DNA of 64,000 bases, taken from the NCBI RefSeq assembly GCF_963082655.1, contig NC_081555.1, positions 146,631,517 through 146,695,516 of the forward strand, written 5' to 3'. The stretch's first letter is position 1. Every line of letters begins with the position of its first letter. Of the stretch, positions 1-9,969 are shown piece by piece. The DNA comes from Stomoxys calcitrans. Its lineage: Eukaryota; Arthropoda; Insecta; Diptera; Muscidae. The position numbers and the translations under genes are program-made. The notes below the pieces were generated by a model, which saw nothing but the letters and a program-made list of their open reading frames with translations, searched no databases and was not told the origin of the DNA.

Positions 1-130
1 CCTTCAGATATCAAAAAACTGTGTACCCTATTTTCACCACGGGGTCATTATCCACCATCAGTGAAAATTTTATGAAAATCGGTTCAGTCGTTTTTGAGTC
101 TATAAGGAACACACAAACAAACACAAATGG
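1..130 (+). repeat. 3' tail of a 131-bp-unit composite element
   Basis: The segment ends in CACAAACAAACACAAATGG followed by ATTTTTATA. The same tail closes the composite elements at 28040-28071 and 63480-63573, including the phrases CTTCAGATATCAAAAAA and GAGTCTATAAGGAACACAC. The rest of the element lies outside the window. The tail runs straight into the TTTTTATACCC end of the next element, so one was probably inserted at the edge of the other. Confidence 0.7.
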
Positions 131-131
131 A

Positions 132-1840
132 TTTTTATACCCGCCACCGTAGGATAGGGGGTATATATAGGGGGTATATTCATTTAGTCATTCCGTTTGC
201 AACACATGGAAATATCAATTTCCGACCTTATAAAGTATATATATTTCGGATATATTTCGTAAAGTTCTAAGCCGATTTAACGATGTACGTGTGTCTGTCC
301 GTCTATCCGTCCGTCTGTAATCACTCTACAGCCTTCAAAAATTGAGATATTGAGCTGAAATTTGGCACAGAGGCGTTTTTTTTGATGCACGCTGGCTAAG
401 TTCTTGAACGGGCCAAATCGGACCATATTTGGATATAACTGCTATATAGACCGATCTGGGGGTAAAGGGTGTAATGCCCACAAATGCTTTATTTTTTATC
501 CGATATTGTTGAAATTTGTAACAGTGAGTAGTTTAAGGCTTCCCGACATCTGACCCAAATATGGTTAAGATCGGACTATATTTGCATATAGCTGCCAAAT
601 AGACCGATCTCCAAATAAAGGGTCTGATGCCCACAAAGCTGCATTTATTACCCGATTTCGCTGAAATTTAAAACAGTGGGTTATTTTAAGTCTCCCGATA
701 TATGGCCTAAATATGGTTCAGATCGGACTATATTTAGATATAGCTGCTATATAGACCGATCTGCCGATGAAGAGTCTGATGCCCATAAATGCCTTATTTT
801 TTATGCGATTTTGCTGAAATTTGAAACAATAAGTAGTTCAAGGCTTCCCGACATCTGACCTAAATATGGTTCAGATTGGACTATATTCAGATATAGCTGC
901 CATTTGGACCGATCTCCCGTCCAAGTAAAGTGTCTCATAGCCATAAAGCTCTATTTTTTATCCGATTTCACTAAAATTTGAAACAATGAGTAGTTTTAGG
1001 CCTCCCGACATCTGACCTAAATATAGTTTAGATCGGACTATATTTGGATATAGCTGCTCTTTAGACCGATCTCCCGATAAAGGGCCTGAAGCCCATAAAA
1101 GCTTTATCTATTACCCGATTTCGCTGAAATTTGAAACAGTGGGTTATTTTAAGCGTCCCGACATCTGATCTAAACATGGCTTAGATCGGACTATATTTAG
1201 ATATATCTGCCACATGGACCGATCTCCCGATAAAGGGTCTGGAGCCCATAAAAGCTTTATTTTTTATCCGATTTCGATGAAATTTGAAACAGTGAGTAGT
1301 TTAGGTCTACCGACATCGGACTCAAATATGGTTCACATCGGACTATATAGCTGCCATATAGACCGATCTGCTGATAAGGGCTCCGAAGCCTATAAAAGCT
1401 TTATTTATTACCCTATTTCACTGAAATTTGAAACAGTGAATTGTTTTGATCCTTCCGATCGGACTTTATTAAGTTATAGTTGTCATAGAGACCGATCTGT
1501 CGATAAGGGGTCTGAAGCCCATAAAAGCTTTATTTTTAATCGATTTCGTTGAATTTTGAAGTAGTGAGTTGTTTTAAGACTCCTGACATCCGCTCCAGAT
1601 TTGGGTCAGATCAGACTATTTTTATATAGCTGTCATACAGACCAATTAAGGGTCTTAATCCCATAAAAAGCAGATTTATTGTGACTTATATTTATTAGAC
1701 CACTCAATGTCCGCACCGAATTTGGGTGCATAAGTTATCCAATATTCACTGGTTTGTGACAAAAGGAAGTTTACATATATACCCGAGGTTGTGGGTATCC
1801 AAAGTTCGGCCCGGCCGAACTTAATGCCTTTTTACTTGTT
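132..1840 (+). mobile_element. 153-bp-unit element (mini-me/DINE-1-like, probable non-autonomous Helentron)
   Basis: This complete copy shows the family plan. The left end is TTTTTATACCCGCCACC with a mirrored GGGGGTATA, then a short TA run near 233-243, a spacer, and a (GTCY)n tract at 291-319. From about 400 to 1680 there is a tandem array; the phrase GACCGA recurs at 449, 602, 754, 907, 1064 and 1217, a period of 153 bp. The right end has a hairpin at 1802-1822 with two perfect 10-nt arms (AAGTTCGGCC and GGCCGAACTT) around one base, followed by CTTTTTACTTGTT. No protein is encoded; reading frames inside are chance frames. The (TA)n-core-(GTCY)n layout is that of dipteran mini-me elements, and the subterminal hairpin is typical of Helitron/Helentron 3' ends. 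The class assignment is inference; the structure is seen directly. Confidence 0.8.
1802..1822 (+). other. Perfect hairpin near the 3' end of the 153-bp-unit element
   Basis: Ten-nucleotide arms AAGTTCGGCC and GGCCGAACTT flank a single C. The terminal ACTTGTT follows 12 bp downstream. The same hairpin with the same spacing occurs at 34247-34267, and with small mismatches in almost every copy in the window. In Helitron-type elements such a hairpin marks the end of transfer. Confidence 0.8.
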
Positions 1841-1843
1841 ATA

Positions 1844-2079
1844 TTGGGTTGCCCAAAAAGTAATTGCTGATTTTTTAAAAGAAAGTAAATGCATTTTTAA
1901 TAAAACTTAGAATGAACATTAATCAAATATACTTTGTTTACACTTTTTTCTAAAGCAAGCTAAAAGTAACAGGTGATAACTGACAGAAGAAAGAATGCAA
2001 TTACAGAGTCACAAGCTGTAAAAAAATTTGTCAACGCCGACTATATGAAAAATCCGCAATTACTTTTTGGGCAACCCAA
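1844..2079 (-). mobile_element. Mariner-derived miniature element, copy A
   Basis: A 236-bp element with terminal inverted repeats TTGGGTTGCCC / GGGCAACCCAA, inner repeat AAAAAGTAATTGC, and a TA duplication at 1842-1843 and 2080-2081. It keeps only the two ends of a mariner transposon: the right side carries the 5' untranslated region seen upstream of the transposase start at 17206, and the left side the 3' end. Moved in trans by a mariner transposase. It sits immediately after the 3' end of the preceding element. Confidence 0.92.
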
Positions 2080-2084
2080 TATAT

Positions 2085-2185
2085 AAGGTTTGCACAAAAA
2101 GAGATACCGAGAAAAGAACTCGACAAATGTGTTCCAAGGTGGAGGGTTATAAGATTCGGCCCGGCCGAACTTGGTAACTTATTAT
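2085..2185 (+). repeat. 3'-end relic of a 153-bp-unit element
   Basis: GGTGGAGGG, a TATAAGATTCGGC stretch, the hairpin half CCGGCCGAACTTGG and a degraded tail are recognisable. Everything upstream has been lost or replaced by the mariner copy. Confidence 0.65.
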
Positions 2186-2221
2186 TTAAGACTACTAACG
2201 GAACATCAGAAATTAAGGACC

Positions 2222-2775
2222 TTTTATACCCTACACCATCACTGTGGTACGGGATATTATTACTTAATCCATTTGTTTGTAACACTCAGAAGGAAGAGAG
2301 ATAGACCCATTGAAAAGTACACCGATAGACTCAGAATCACTTTCTGATTCGTTTAGTTATGTCCGTTTGTCTGTCTGTTCGTTTACAGGGTCACAGTTTT
2401 CATCCGATCGTCTTAAAATTTGGTACTTAAACTTACTTAGAGACGACGTCTTTTGAAATTGGGAAAACTCAGTTCAGTTTAAGATATAGCTCTCATATAT
2501 ATGTAGATATAGCTCCCACATATATGTTTGGAATAATATTGCAATAATGTTAACCGATTCTGTCGAAATTCGACAGAAGGGTTTTTCTCTTGACCCTCGA
2601 TATTACATGTGAATTTCATAGAAATCGGTTCAGATCTAGATATAACTGCCATATATGTATATCGTCCGATTTTCACTCCTAGAGCCACTGCAAGGGCATT
2701 TATTCACCAATCTTCCCAAAATTTTGTACAGCGCTTTCCCCGACGACTACCGAACAATGATGATCAAGAACCCGG
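2222..2775 (+). repeat. Second-type array element, left end and array
   Basis: The left end is TTTTATACCCTACACCA rather than TACCCTCCACCA. It is followed by a (GTCY)n tract (GTCCGTTTGTCTGTCTG, about 2358-2376) and a variant array with phrases CATATATGTAGATATAGCTCCCA and GTTCAGATCTAGATATAAC. The same subtype is seen at 32150-32950, 34310-34560, 44341-44968 and 52056-52290. The right end is lost at the junction with the next array. Confidence 0.6.
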
Positions 2776-3613
2776 TTAACATGGGAGCTATATCGGAGAA
2801 TACACTGATTTGGACCGCATTTGGCGCAGTTGTTGGAAGTCGTAACAGAACACAGCATGCGAAATTTCAGCCAAATCGGACAAAAATTTAGGATTGTAAG
2901 GACTCGAGAAGTCAAATCGAGAGACTGGTTTATATGGGAGCTCTATCAGGTTATAGACTGATTTGAACCATACTTGGCACTATTGTTGAAAGTTATTACA
3001 GAACACTTTGTCAACAAGTCAAATCGGGATATCGGTTTATATGGGAGCTATATCTAAATCGGAACCGATATAAGCCCATTTGCAATTCCCAACGACCAAC
3101 ATTAATATTAAATATCTGTGGAAAATTTCAAGCGTCTAGCTTCCAGGGGCTCAAGATGTCAAAACGGGAGATAGGTTTATATGGGACCTATATCAGGTTA
3201 TAGACCGATTTGGACCGTACTTGGCACAGTTGTTGGAAGTCATAACAAAACATTACGTGCTAAATTTAAGCCAAATCGGGCAAAAGTTGTGGCTTCCAGG
3301 GGCTCAAGAAGTCAAATCGGGAGATCGGTTTATATGGGAGCTATATCTAAATGTGAACCGATATGGCCCATTTGCAATCCTCAACGAGCTACATTAGTAC
3401 TAAGTATCTGTGCAAAATTTCAAGCGACTAGCTTTGCGCGTTCGACCGCTATCGTGATGTCGACAGACGGACGGACGACCATGGCTAGATCGACTCAGAA
3501 CGTCGAGACGATCAAGAATATATATACTTTATGGAGTCTTAGATGAATATTTCGAGGTGTTACAAACTGAATGACTAGATTTGTATACCTTCATTCTATG
3601 GTGGTGGGTATAA
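2776..3613 (-). mobile_element. 153-bp-unit element, 3'-truncated
   Basis: Array units (GGTTTATATGGGAGCTATATC...GACCGATTTGGACCG...CAGCCAAATCGGAC) run leftward from a left end that lies at 3613 (CTATGGTGGTGGGTATA). The reversed (GTCY)n tract is GACAGACGGACGGACGACC at 3461-3479, next to AGAATATATATAC. The hairpin end is missing. Confidence 0.75.
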
Positions 3614-3781
3614 CAATATCGGAAATATCGAATATCGATAGTTTGCCAGCTCTACTCTGAACTTGGTACGTTTTTATTTGTGTTAGTTGATTATGAATAA
3701 TTCAAACCAATTGAAGAACAATACTTCTCGCTAATGTATTACAAGTTATTTGCATTATGCTTTGGGTTATCCTCTTATTAT
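3614..3781. other. Flanking non-coding DNA receiving the R1-clade insertion
   Basis: Apparently single-copy AT-rich sequence. It ends in the target sequence at 3769-3781. The ATG used by the chimeric ORF1 (3757) lies here. Confidence 0.6.
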
Positions 3782-4470
3782 TATTAATCAAGCCGAAGGA
3801 GGGGCATAGTTACGCGGACGTGCTCAGGGACCTCAGGCGAAACGCGAAACCGGAGGAAGCCGAGGTCGCCATCCGCTCCGTCCAGAAAACGAGAACGGGT
3901 GCAGTTCTTCTCGTGATGGGCAGAGGAGGAAACAAGGAGGTGTTCTGCGAGTCCCTCAAAGGCGTCCTTAAGGAGGCTGCAGTCGTGCAGGACATGAAAC
4001 CGAAGGCGACAATTGAGATCCGTGACTTGGACTCCCTCTCGACCGCCGACGAGATCACTGAAGCAGTGATCAAGGCAACGGGAACGACAGCTGGAGAAGT
4101 GACTGTGCAGCTGACAGCACTTAATTCGAAGGAGCAGAGGAGGGCCTTCGTTTCTCTGCCAACTAGCTGCGTCAATATTTTGTTGAAGACCAGCAGGCTC
4201 CTGATAGGAATGACGAATTGTCGGCTAAACTATCGGGATGAAAGAAAGCGCTGCTTCAGATGTTTTGGAGCCGGCCACCTACAGTGGGAGTGCAAGGGAC
4301 CCGACAGGAAAGGAATGGGACTATGCATTAGATGCGGCGAGAGTGGGCACAAGATGAAGGAGTGCCATAACCCTCGGAAATGCTGTATTTGCTCGCAGAG
4401 GGGAAAAGGCCCGACGGATCATCTTCCTGGTTCAGAGAGATGTAAAGGAGGCAAACAGCAGGCATGCTGA
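3757..4470 (+). CDS. ORF1 nucleic-acid-binding (gag-like) protein, 5'-truncated and fused to flanking DNA
   Basis: A 237-codon frame. The first eight codons, including the ATG, come from flanking DNA and the target duplication; the retrotransposon begins at about codon 9 or 10. Retroelement sequence starts with SYADVLRDL, a phrase typical of the middle of R1-clade ORF1, so roughly the N-terminal half of the usual protein is missing. Three zinc knuckles follow at the C-terminus: C166-X2-C169-X4-H174-X4-C179, C190-X2-C193-X4-H198-X4-C203 and C209-X2-C212-X9-H222-X6-C229. These bind element RNA in the ribonucleoprotein particle. The ORF1 stop (TGA 4468-4470) overlaps the ORF2 start. The hydrophobic N-terminus (MLWVILLLLLI) is an accident of the insertion, not a signal peptide. 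Confidence 0.85.
   Translation: MLWVILLLLLIKPKEGHSYADVLRDLRRNAKPEEAEVAIRSVQKTRTGAVLLVMGRGGNKEVFCESLKGVLKEAAVVQDMKPKATIEIRDLDSLSTADEITEAVIKATGTTAGEVTVQLTALNSKEQRRAFVSLPTSCVNILLKTSRLLIGMTNCRLNYRDERKRCFRCFGAGHLQWECKGPDRKGMGLCIRCGESGHKMKECHNPRKCCICSQRGKGPTDHLPGSERCKGGKQQAC
3769..3781 (+). repeat. Target-site duplication, left copy
   Basis: ATCCTCTTATTAT is repeated exactly at 7732-7744 just after the poly-A tail. The first A could belong to the tail, so the duplication is 12-13 bp. It defines the insertion limits of the retrotransposon. Confidence 0.9.
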
Positions 4471-7466
4471 GAATACTGCAGGCCAACATGCACAGGTGTA
4501 AAGTCGCACATGATCTCCTATCACAGATAGTCGCAGAACAACGTGCTGACATCGTGATTATAAGCGAGCAATATGGAAGGAGAGATCAAGGGTCCTGGCT
4601 GGAGGATCCCACAAAAACAGCTGCTATCTGGATCCCATACCGCAATGGCATCTCACCAGTAAAGAGCGGAAGTGGAGACGGTTACGTCTGGGTGCAGTTA
4701 AACCACTTTACGCTGTTTAGCTGCTACCTCACTCCTAGTGACAGCATCGACGCCTACGAGGCAAAACTCGATGAGATCGAGGACACAATGCGTGGATTAG
4801 ACGACCATCACGTAGTAGCTGGCGATTTCAACTCTCGAGCGGTGGAATGGGGCATGCCAACAACCAACCCAAGAGGGAGACGAGTTCTAGACATGGCCGC
4901 AAGAACCGGTTTACTCGTTGTAAACACTGGAGACGTGCCAACCTTTAGGCGACCCGGCTGCGAAGGCACTATACCGGACATCACCCTTGCGTCCGAGGAA
5001 ATCATCGGAAAAATAACAGAGTGGAGCGTACTGGAAACTTACACGGCAAGCGATCACCAGTACATTATGTTCTCCTTCAATACTGGAGGGAACACAGTTA
5101 ACGAGGAAAGGAGCACCAGTACACGAAAGTGGAACGTGAGCAAGCTCGACTCCTCAAAACTCCTGGCGGAAATCGACCGGCAAGCCGTGTGGTCAGAGCT
5201 GGATGAACTAGACGTTCCGTCGACAGTGGAACGGGTGATGGAAATCATGGAGTACGGATGTAAGAAATCCATGCCAAAACTCAAAAGGCCGAGGGGAAAT
5301 AAAACCGCAGTGCACTGGTGGAATGATGCCATAGCTGAGAAACGAAGCAACTGCATCAAACTAAGACGCATATACACGAGAGCTCGTCGCAGGGGCACGG
5401 CTGAGAGAGAACACGCTCTTTACAAGGAGGCAAAAAAGATACTCGCTGCCGAAATAGAAAGGAGCAAGAAAGAAAAGTGGGAGGAACTAAGAGAAGATAT
5501 TAACCGAAATCCTTGGGGCCTCGGATACAAAATTGTGATGGAGAAGCTCGGCACACGGAGCCCAACAGCGGTGATGGACGGGAGAACAATGGAGAATATA
5601 GTCCATACACTCTTTCCCCGACACGACCGTATAGAAGACGAAGTTAATGAAGAGCCAACGGAAAACATAAACCCGTTCACGATAGAGGAGCTAAAGAATG
5701 CAGCCCGCAGCCTCCAGAGCAGAAAAGCCCCCGGCCCCGACGGAATACCGTCCGAGGTAATCAGGCTGATAGCCGAAAATAGACCCGAATTTCTTCTTGA
5801 AATGTTTAATCGGTGTCTAATGGCAGGTGTTTTTCCGGAAGTATGGAAGCGACAAAAGCTGGTGCTCATAAGCAAAGGCAAAGGTGATCCAATATCCCCA
5901 TCCACATACAGACCACTATGTATGCTGGATACGGCCGGCAAGCTTTTGGAGAGACTACTGAAGCCACGGCTCCAGGACGCCATCATCGAGGGAGGTGGAC
6001 TCTCAATGAGACAACATGGCTTCCGGGCAGGAATGTCCACGATCGGAGCCCTCAGAGATGTGGTGGAGATAGTAGAGGTGGCTAGGCAAAGGAACCACTA
6101 CTCCAGGCCAATTGTCCTCTTGGCCACACTGGATGTGAAGAACGCTTTCAACAGCCTTAGATGGTCTGACGTCCTCAAATCGCTCAGAGAGGACTTTAAT
6201 ATCCCGGCGTACCTGATGAGAATAATGAGAAGTTACTTGAGTGACAGGGTACTTATCTATAATTCTCAAGATGGAACGAGTGAATATGAGGTCACATCAG
6301 GAGCGGCGCAGGGCTCCATACTCGGACCGGACCTCTGGAATGCCAGTTATGATGGAATACTGCGAATGGAAATGCCAGACGGAACCTTTCTAGTAGGATA
6401 TGCTGATGACATTGCTGCAGTCATCACGGCAAGAGACACGGAAGGCGCTGAGCGCAAATTACGGCAGGTGATGCTAAGGGCAAGGGACTGGCTAGATTCC
6501 CATGGCCTACAACTTGCGATGCAGAAAACGGAACTACTTCTCCTAACGAGAAAAAATATCCCAGTGGAAGTGGATATGCGTATAGACGATATACTGGTGA
6601 AGACCAAGAGATCGATCAAATATCTAGGAATCCGACTAGATACAAAGCTGACCTACGCAGAGCAAATACGGCACGCGACAACAAAAGCCTCAAAGATAAC
6701 GGCGCAACTTAGTCGACTGATGGCAAACATAGGTGGGCCTCTCCCAAGCAGGCGCAGACTCTTAATGGAGACATGCAATAGCATCCTCCTCTATGGAAGC
6801 GAAATATGGGGCCAGACACTGCAGACGGCATACCGAGCGAAATCCCTGCTCTCGGTACAGAGGACGGCGGCACTTAGAGTCATATCATCCTACCGGACAG
6901 TGTCGGAGCCCGCAGCCCTTGTAATAGCCGGAATGGTTCCGATAGACCTGCAGGCCATGCAGCGCGCCAGGCTCTACACCGAGAGGTCCAACACTCAAAG
7001 AATACAGGACGGGGCCCAAATGGATCATACACAGGCCATACGAGAGGAGACTACCGAGAGATGGCAACAAAGGTGGACTAGCGAAAATCGGGCCAGATGG
7101 ACGCGACGATTAATACCCGATGTACGGATATGGAAAGAAAGGAAGCACGGCGACGTCAACTATTACGTCACACAGATGTTAACAGGACATGGTTACTTCC
7201 GGAAATACCTGCATAAAATGGGCAAATGCTCCTCAAGCAAGTGTATTTATGAGGAGGTTGAAGTTGAAGACGATGTGGAGCACACTTTTTTCCACTGCGA
7301 GCGCTGGGTTGAAAGACGCAGCGAGTTGGAAGCAGCGATTGGCGACGTTACGCCTGAGACAATAGTCCAAAAAATGCTGGAGGACGAGGGAAAGTGGGAG
7401 GCGGTGAAGAGATATGCCGAACAAGTACTGCGCAGGAAGAAAGCTGACCTGGACGCAGCGGCGTAG
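4464..7466 (+). CDS. ORF2 endonuclease-reverse transcriptase of an R1-clade retrotransposon
   Basis: An uninterrupted 1000-codon frame, about the normal length for R1-clade ORF2. The apurinic-like endonuclease occupies about residues 1-215: LQAN (N8), SEQY (E35), GDFN (120-123) and SDH (196-198). Reverse transcriptase spans about 410-730: KAPGPDG, the catalytic aspartate of LDVKNAF (D557), QGSILGPDLWN, the YADD box (646-649) and KYLGIRLD. A C-terminal zinc motif is C922-X4-C927-X12-H940-X4-C945. There is no RNase H domain. The enzyme nicks the target and primes cDNA synthesis on the free 3' end. The start ATG overlaps the ORF1 stop in ATGCTGA, which suggests termination-reinitiation. All catalytic residues I can check are present, so the protein may be functional if expressed. 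Confidence 0.95.
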   Translation: MLRILQANMHRCKVAHDLLSQIVAEQRADIVIISEQYGRRDQGSWLEDPTKTAAIWIPYRNGISPVKSGSGDGYVWVQLNHFTLFSCYLTPSDSIDAYEAKLDEIEDTMRGLDDHHVVAGDFNSRAVEWGMPTTNPRGRRVLDMAARTGLLVVNTGDVPTFRRPGCEGTIPDITLASEEIIGKITEWSVLETYTASDHQYIMFSFNTGGNTVNEERSTSTRKWNVSKLDSSKLLAEIDRQAVWSELDELDVPSTVERVMEIMEYGCKKSMPKLKRPRGNKTAVHWWNDAIAEKRSNCIKLRRIYTRARRRGTAEREHALYKEAKKILAAEIERSKKEKWEELREDINRNPWGLGYKIVMEKLGTRSPTAVMDGRTMENIVHTLFPRHDRIEDEVNEEPTENINPFTIEELKNAARSLQSRKAPGPDGIPSEVIRLIAENRPEFLLEMFNRCLMAGVFPEVWKRQKLVLISKGKGDPISPSTYRPLCMLDTAGKLLERLLKPRLQDAIIEGGGLSMRQHGFRAGMSTIGALRDVVEIVEVARQRNHYSRPIVLLATLDVKNAFNSLRWSDVLKSLREDFNIPAYLMRIMRSYLSDRVLIYNSQDGTSEYEVTSGAAQGSILGPDLWNASYDGILRMEMPDGTFLVGYADDIAAVITARDTEGAERKLRQVMLRARDWLDSHGLQLAMQKTELLLLTRKNIPVEVDMRIDDILVKTKRSIKYLGIRLDTKLTYAEQIRHATTKASKITAQLSRLMANIGGPLPSRRRLLMETCNSILLYGSEIWGQTLQTAYRAKSLLSVQRTAALRVISSYRTVSEPAALVIAGMVPIDLQAMQRARLYTERSNTQRIQDGAQMDHTQAIREETTERWQQRWTSENRARWTRRLIPDVRIWKERKHGDVNYYVTQMLTGHGYFRKYLHKMGKCSSSKCIYEEVEVEDDVEHTFFHCERWVERRSELEAAIGDVTPETIVQKMLEDEGKWEAVKRYAEQVLRRKKADLDAAA

Positions 7467-7687
7467 AGTATAAATGCGGAGGTCTGGACGCAGACACAAT
7501 GAAGACGAAATGGACAATCACCAGATATGGGGTCCACCTCGAAGTAATGCGAAAGCGGTTCCGAGGTGGAATTAACTCCCAGGGGTGTCACAGGGTGGGT
7601 TTTTAGCCGGTACCGTTGACTACGGAGCCCGGCATAAGGCGAGAGACGTACTCGTCACATGCGTAAAGCATTTTCCCATCCTGACCC

Positions 7688-7689
<2 letters not shown>
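7467..7689 (+). other. 3' UTR of the R1-clade element
   Basis: Non-coding sequence between the ORF2 stop and the poly-A tail. Its last 170 bp are repeated with about 15-20% divergence at 28498-28674, showing that this part is shared by family members and is probably what the reverse transcriptase recognises. Confidence 0.8.

Positions 7690-7732
<43 letters not shown>
7690..7732 (+). other. Poly-A tail of the R1-clade element
   Basis: About 42 consecutive A residues between the 3' UTR (ending GACCCGC) and the right target duplication. A pure, uninterrupted run of this length suggests a young insertion. Confidence 0.9.
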
Positions 7733-7735
<3 letters not shown>

Positions 7736-7744
7736 TCTTATTAT
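7732..7744 (+). repeat. Target-site duplication, right copy
   Basis: Exact copy of 3769-3781. Confidence 0.9.
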
Positions 7745-8513
7745 CTCTCTTTTGAAATCCTTCAATTAGTGCAGGCGTTGTGTTAAGTGCTTTAATGTGC
7801 TCATTGAAAAGTCGTTTTTATGCTTCTTTGAAGAGAAGCACATTTCTTAAGCACTTTCGGTGGTATTTCGTAATAGTCTGCAATATTTATCCACTTTAAG
7901 CGTATAACTACTTATTTGCCGTTTTTTCATCCGTTGCTTTTGCAAAGAGACCAAACAGAGGACTTGAAGATGGACCTTAGTCCATGTTGTTCTAAATTTA
8001 ATGAGTTTTAGAGTGGCGGCAGCACTTTCACCGCGGCCTTTGCTGTTCTGTTGCCGCATCCCTGCATGGTATCTCTTTGCCATTTGGAGCAGTAGAGCAC
8101 GGCTAGTTAGTAATTACTTTTCTTAAGTATAATCCTCAACTTTAGCTACTTAACATGTTAATTACTTTGCTTAGTTGCGTTCTATTCTTGTGGTTTTACG
8201 ATTTTAATATTGTTTTATTTTTTTTTATTTTACAATTTCATCCTTTTTGTATTAAATCGCTGCTTTTTACAGAAGCCATTTGGCGCTTGTAGTTTGTTTT
8301 TATAGATGAAGTGGGAGTTTAAGTAAACTCTTTGCGATTTTAACTCTAGGTTTGTTTTAATATGTCATGTGCCTTTTATTGGATAAGCGGGATATGGGTT
8401 ATTGCATTACAAATGTACGTCACCTCCAGGCAGTAACGAGCTATATATTCTGCGAAAATTTTACGAAAATTAGTTCAGCCGATTTTCAGTCTGTAGGAAA
8501 CAGGCAAAAAATA
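7745..8513. other. Non-coding, apparently single-copy DNA
   Basis: No credible gene. The last 110 bp (GCGAAAATTTTACGAAAATTAGTTCAGCC then AGTCTGTAGGAAACAGGCAAA) resemble the worn tail of a 131-bp-unit composite element, as at 1-130 and 11725-11830. Confidence 0.5.
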
Positions 8514-9969
8514 AACAAGTAAAAAGGCGTTAAGTGCGGCCAGGACGAACTTTGGATACCCATCACCTTGGGAATATATGTAAACTACCTTTATGCCCCC
8601 ACTACAGCTATATCGAATTTATGCCCCATAACAGCTATAATTTATGCCCCCATAACAGCTATATAGAAATATGGTCCGATTTGGACCAAATTCCGCACGG
8701 ACATTGAGTGGTCTAATAAGTACGATTCACTGTTCAATTTTGTAGAACTAAATATTGGTCTTTTTGGTAGCCAAATCCAAATATAGACCGATCTGAACCA
8801 TATATGGACACGAATGTCGAAAAGCCTAACATAAGTCACTGTGTCAAATTTCAGCAAAATCGGATTATAAATATGCCTTTTATGGAGCCAAGACTTTAAA
8901 TCGAGAGATCGGTTTATATGGCAGCTATATCAAAATCTGAACCGATCTGGGCCAAATTGAAGAGGGCTGTCGAAGGGCCTAACACAACTCACTGACCCAA
9001 ATGTCGGCGAAATCGGACAATAAATGTGCCTTTTATGGGCCCAAAACCTCAAATCGAGAGATCGGTCTATATAGCTGCTACATCCAAAACTGGACCGATA
9101 TGGACCAAATTGCAGAATGTTGTCGAAGAACCTAACGCAACTCACTCTTCCAAATTTCGGCAAATTCGGACAATAAATGCGCCTTTTTATGGGCCCAAGA
9201 CCTTAAATCGAGAAATCGATTTACATGGCAGCTATATCCAAATTTGGACCGAATTGAAGAAAAATGTTGAAGGGTCTAACACAACTCACTGTCCCAAATT
9301 TCGGCAAAATCGGATTATAAATGTGCCTTTTATGGGCCCAAGACCTTACATCGAGAGATCGGTCTATATGGCAGCTATATCCAAATCTGGACCGATCTGA
9401 GCCATATTGCAGAAAAATGTCGAGGGGCCTCACACAACTCACTGTCCCACATTTCGGCGACATCGGACAATAAATGCGCCTTTTATGCAGCCATAACCTT
9501 AAATTGAGGGATAGGTCTGTATGGCAGCTATATCCAAATCTAGACCGATCTGAACCAAATTGCAGAAGGAAATAGACTGGCCTGACACAATTCACTGTCT
9601 CAAATTTTCTGCAAAATCGGATAATAAATGTGGCTTTTATTGGCCTAAGACCCTAAATCGGCGGATCGGTTTATACGGGGGCTATATCAGGATATATATA
9701 TCAGGATAGTCCGATATAGCCCATCTTCGAATTCAACCTGCTAATGGACAAAAGAAAGGATCTGTGCAAATTTTAGCTCAATATCTCTATTTTTAAAGAC
9801 TGTAGTGTGATTTCAAAAGACAGACGGACGGGCTTGGCTCGATCGTCACAGATTTTTACGCTGATCAAGAATATATATACTTTATAGGATCGGAAATGGA
9901 CATTTCGATGTCTTGCAAACGGAATGAAAAAATGAATATACCCCCATCTTTCAGTGGTGGGTATAAAAA
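8514..9969 (-). mobile_element. 153-bp-unit element, complete
   Basis: Reading on the minus strand, the left end is at 9969 (GGTGGGTATAAAAAA) and the 3' end with the AACAAGTAAAAAGGCG terminus is at 8514. The hairpin is imperfect (AAGTGCGGCCAGGACGAACTT). The array phrase ATCGAGAGATCGGT recurs with spacings of 143-154 bp. The (GTCY)n tract has shrunk to GACAGACGGACGGGC near 9820. Confidence 0.8.

Larger units (their letters stand above)
3782..7731 (+). mobile_element. R1-clade non-LTR retrotransposon, 5'-truncated, recent insertion
   Basis: A 3.95-kb insertion carries the 3' part of ORF1, all of ORF2, a 3' UTR of about 224 bp and a poly-A tail at 7690-7732, flanked by a 13-bp direct duplication. 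GC content is clearly higher than in the flanks. R1-clade placement rests on three CCHC knuckles in ORF1, an endonuclease of the ILQAN...SEQY...GDFN...SDH type, reverse transcriptase with YADDIA, no RNase H, and a C-terminal CCHC. There is no 28S rDNA flank, so this is not rDNA-targeted R1 itself. 5' truncation is usual for target-primed reverse transcription; with the 5' region gone this copy probably cannot drive its own transcription. Confidence 0.95.

Noticed and set aside
3810..7591. Minus-strand frames up to 206 codons inside the R1-clade element
   Set aside because: Shadows of the GC-richer ORF1 and ORF2; no family motif.
3782..7731. rDNA-targeted R1 insertion
   Set aside because: The flanks are AT-rich non-coding DNA, not 28S rRNA gene, and the target duplication does not resemble the rDNA site.
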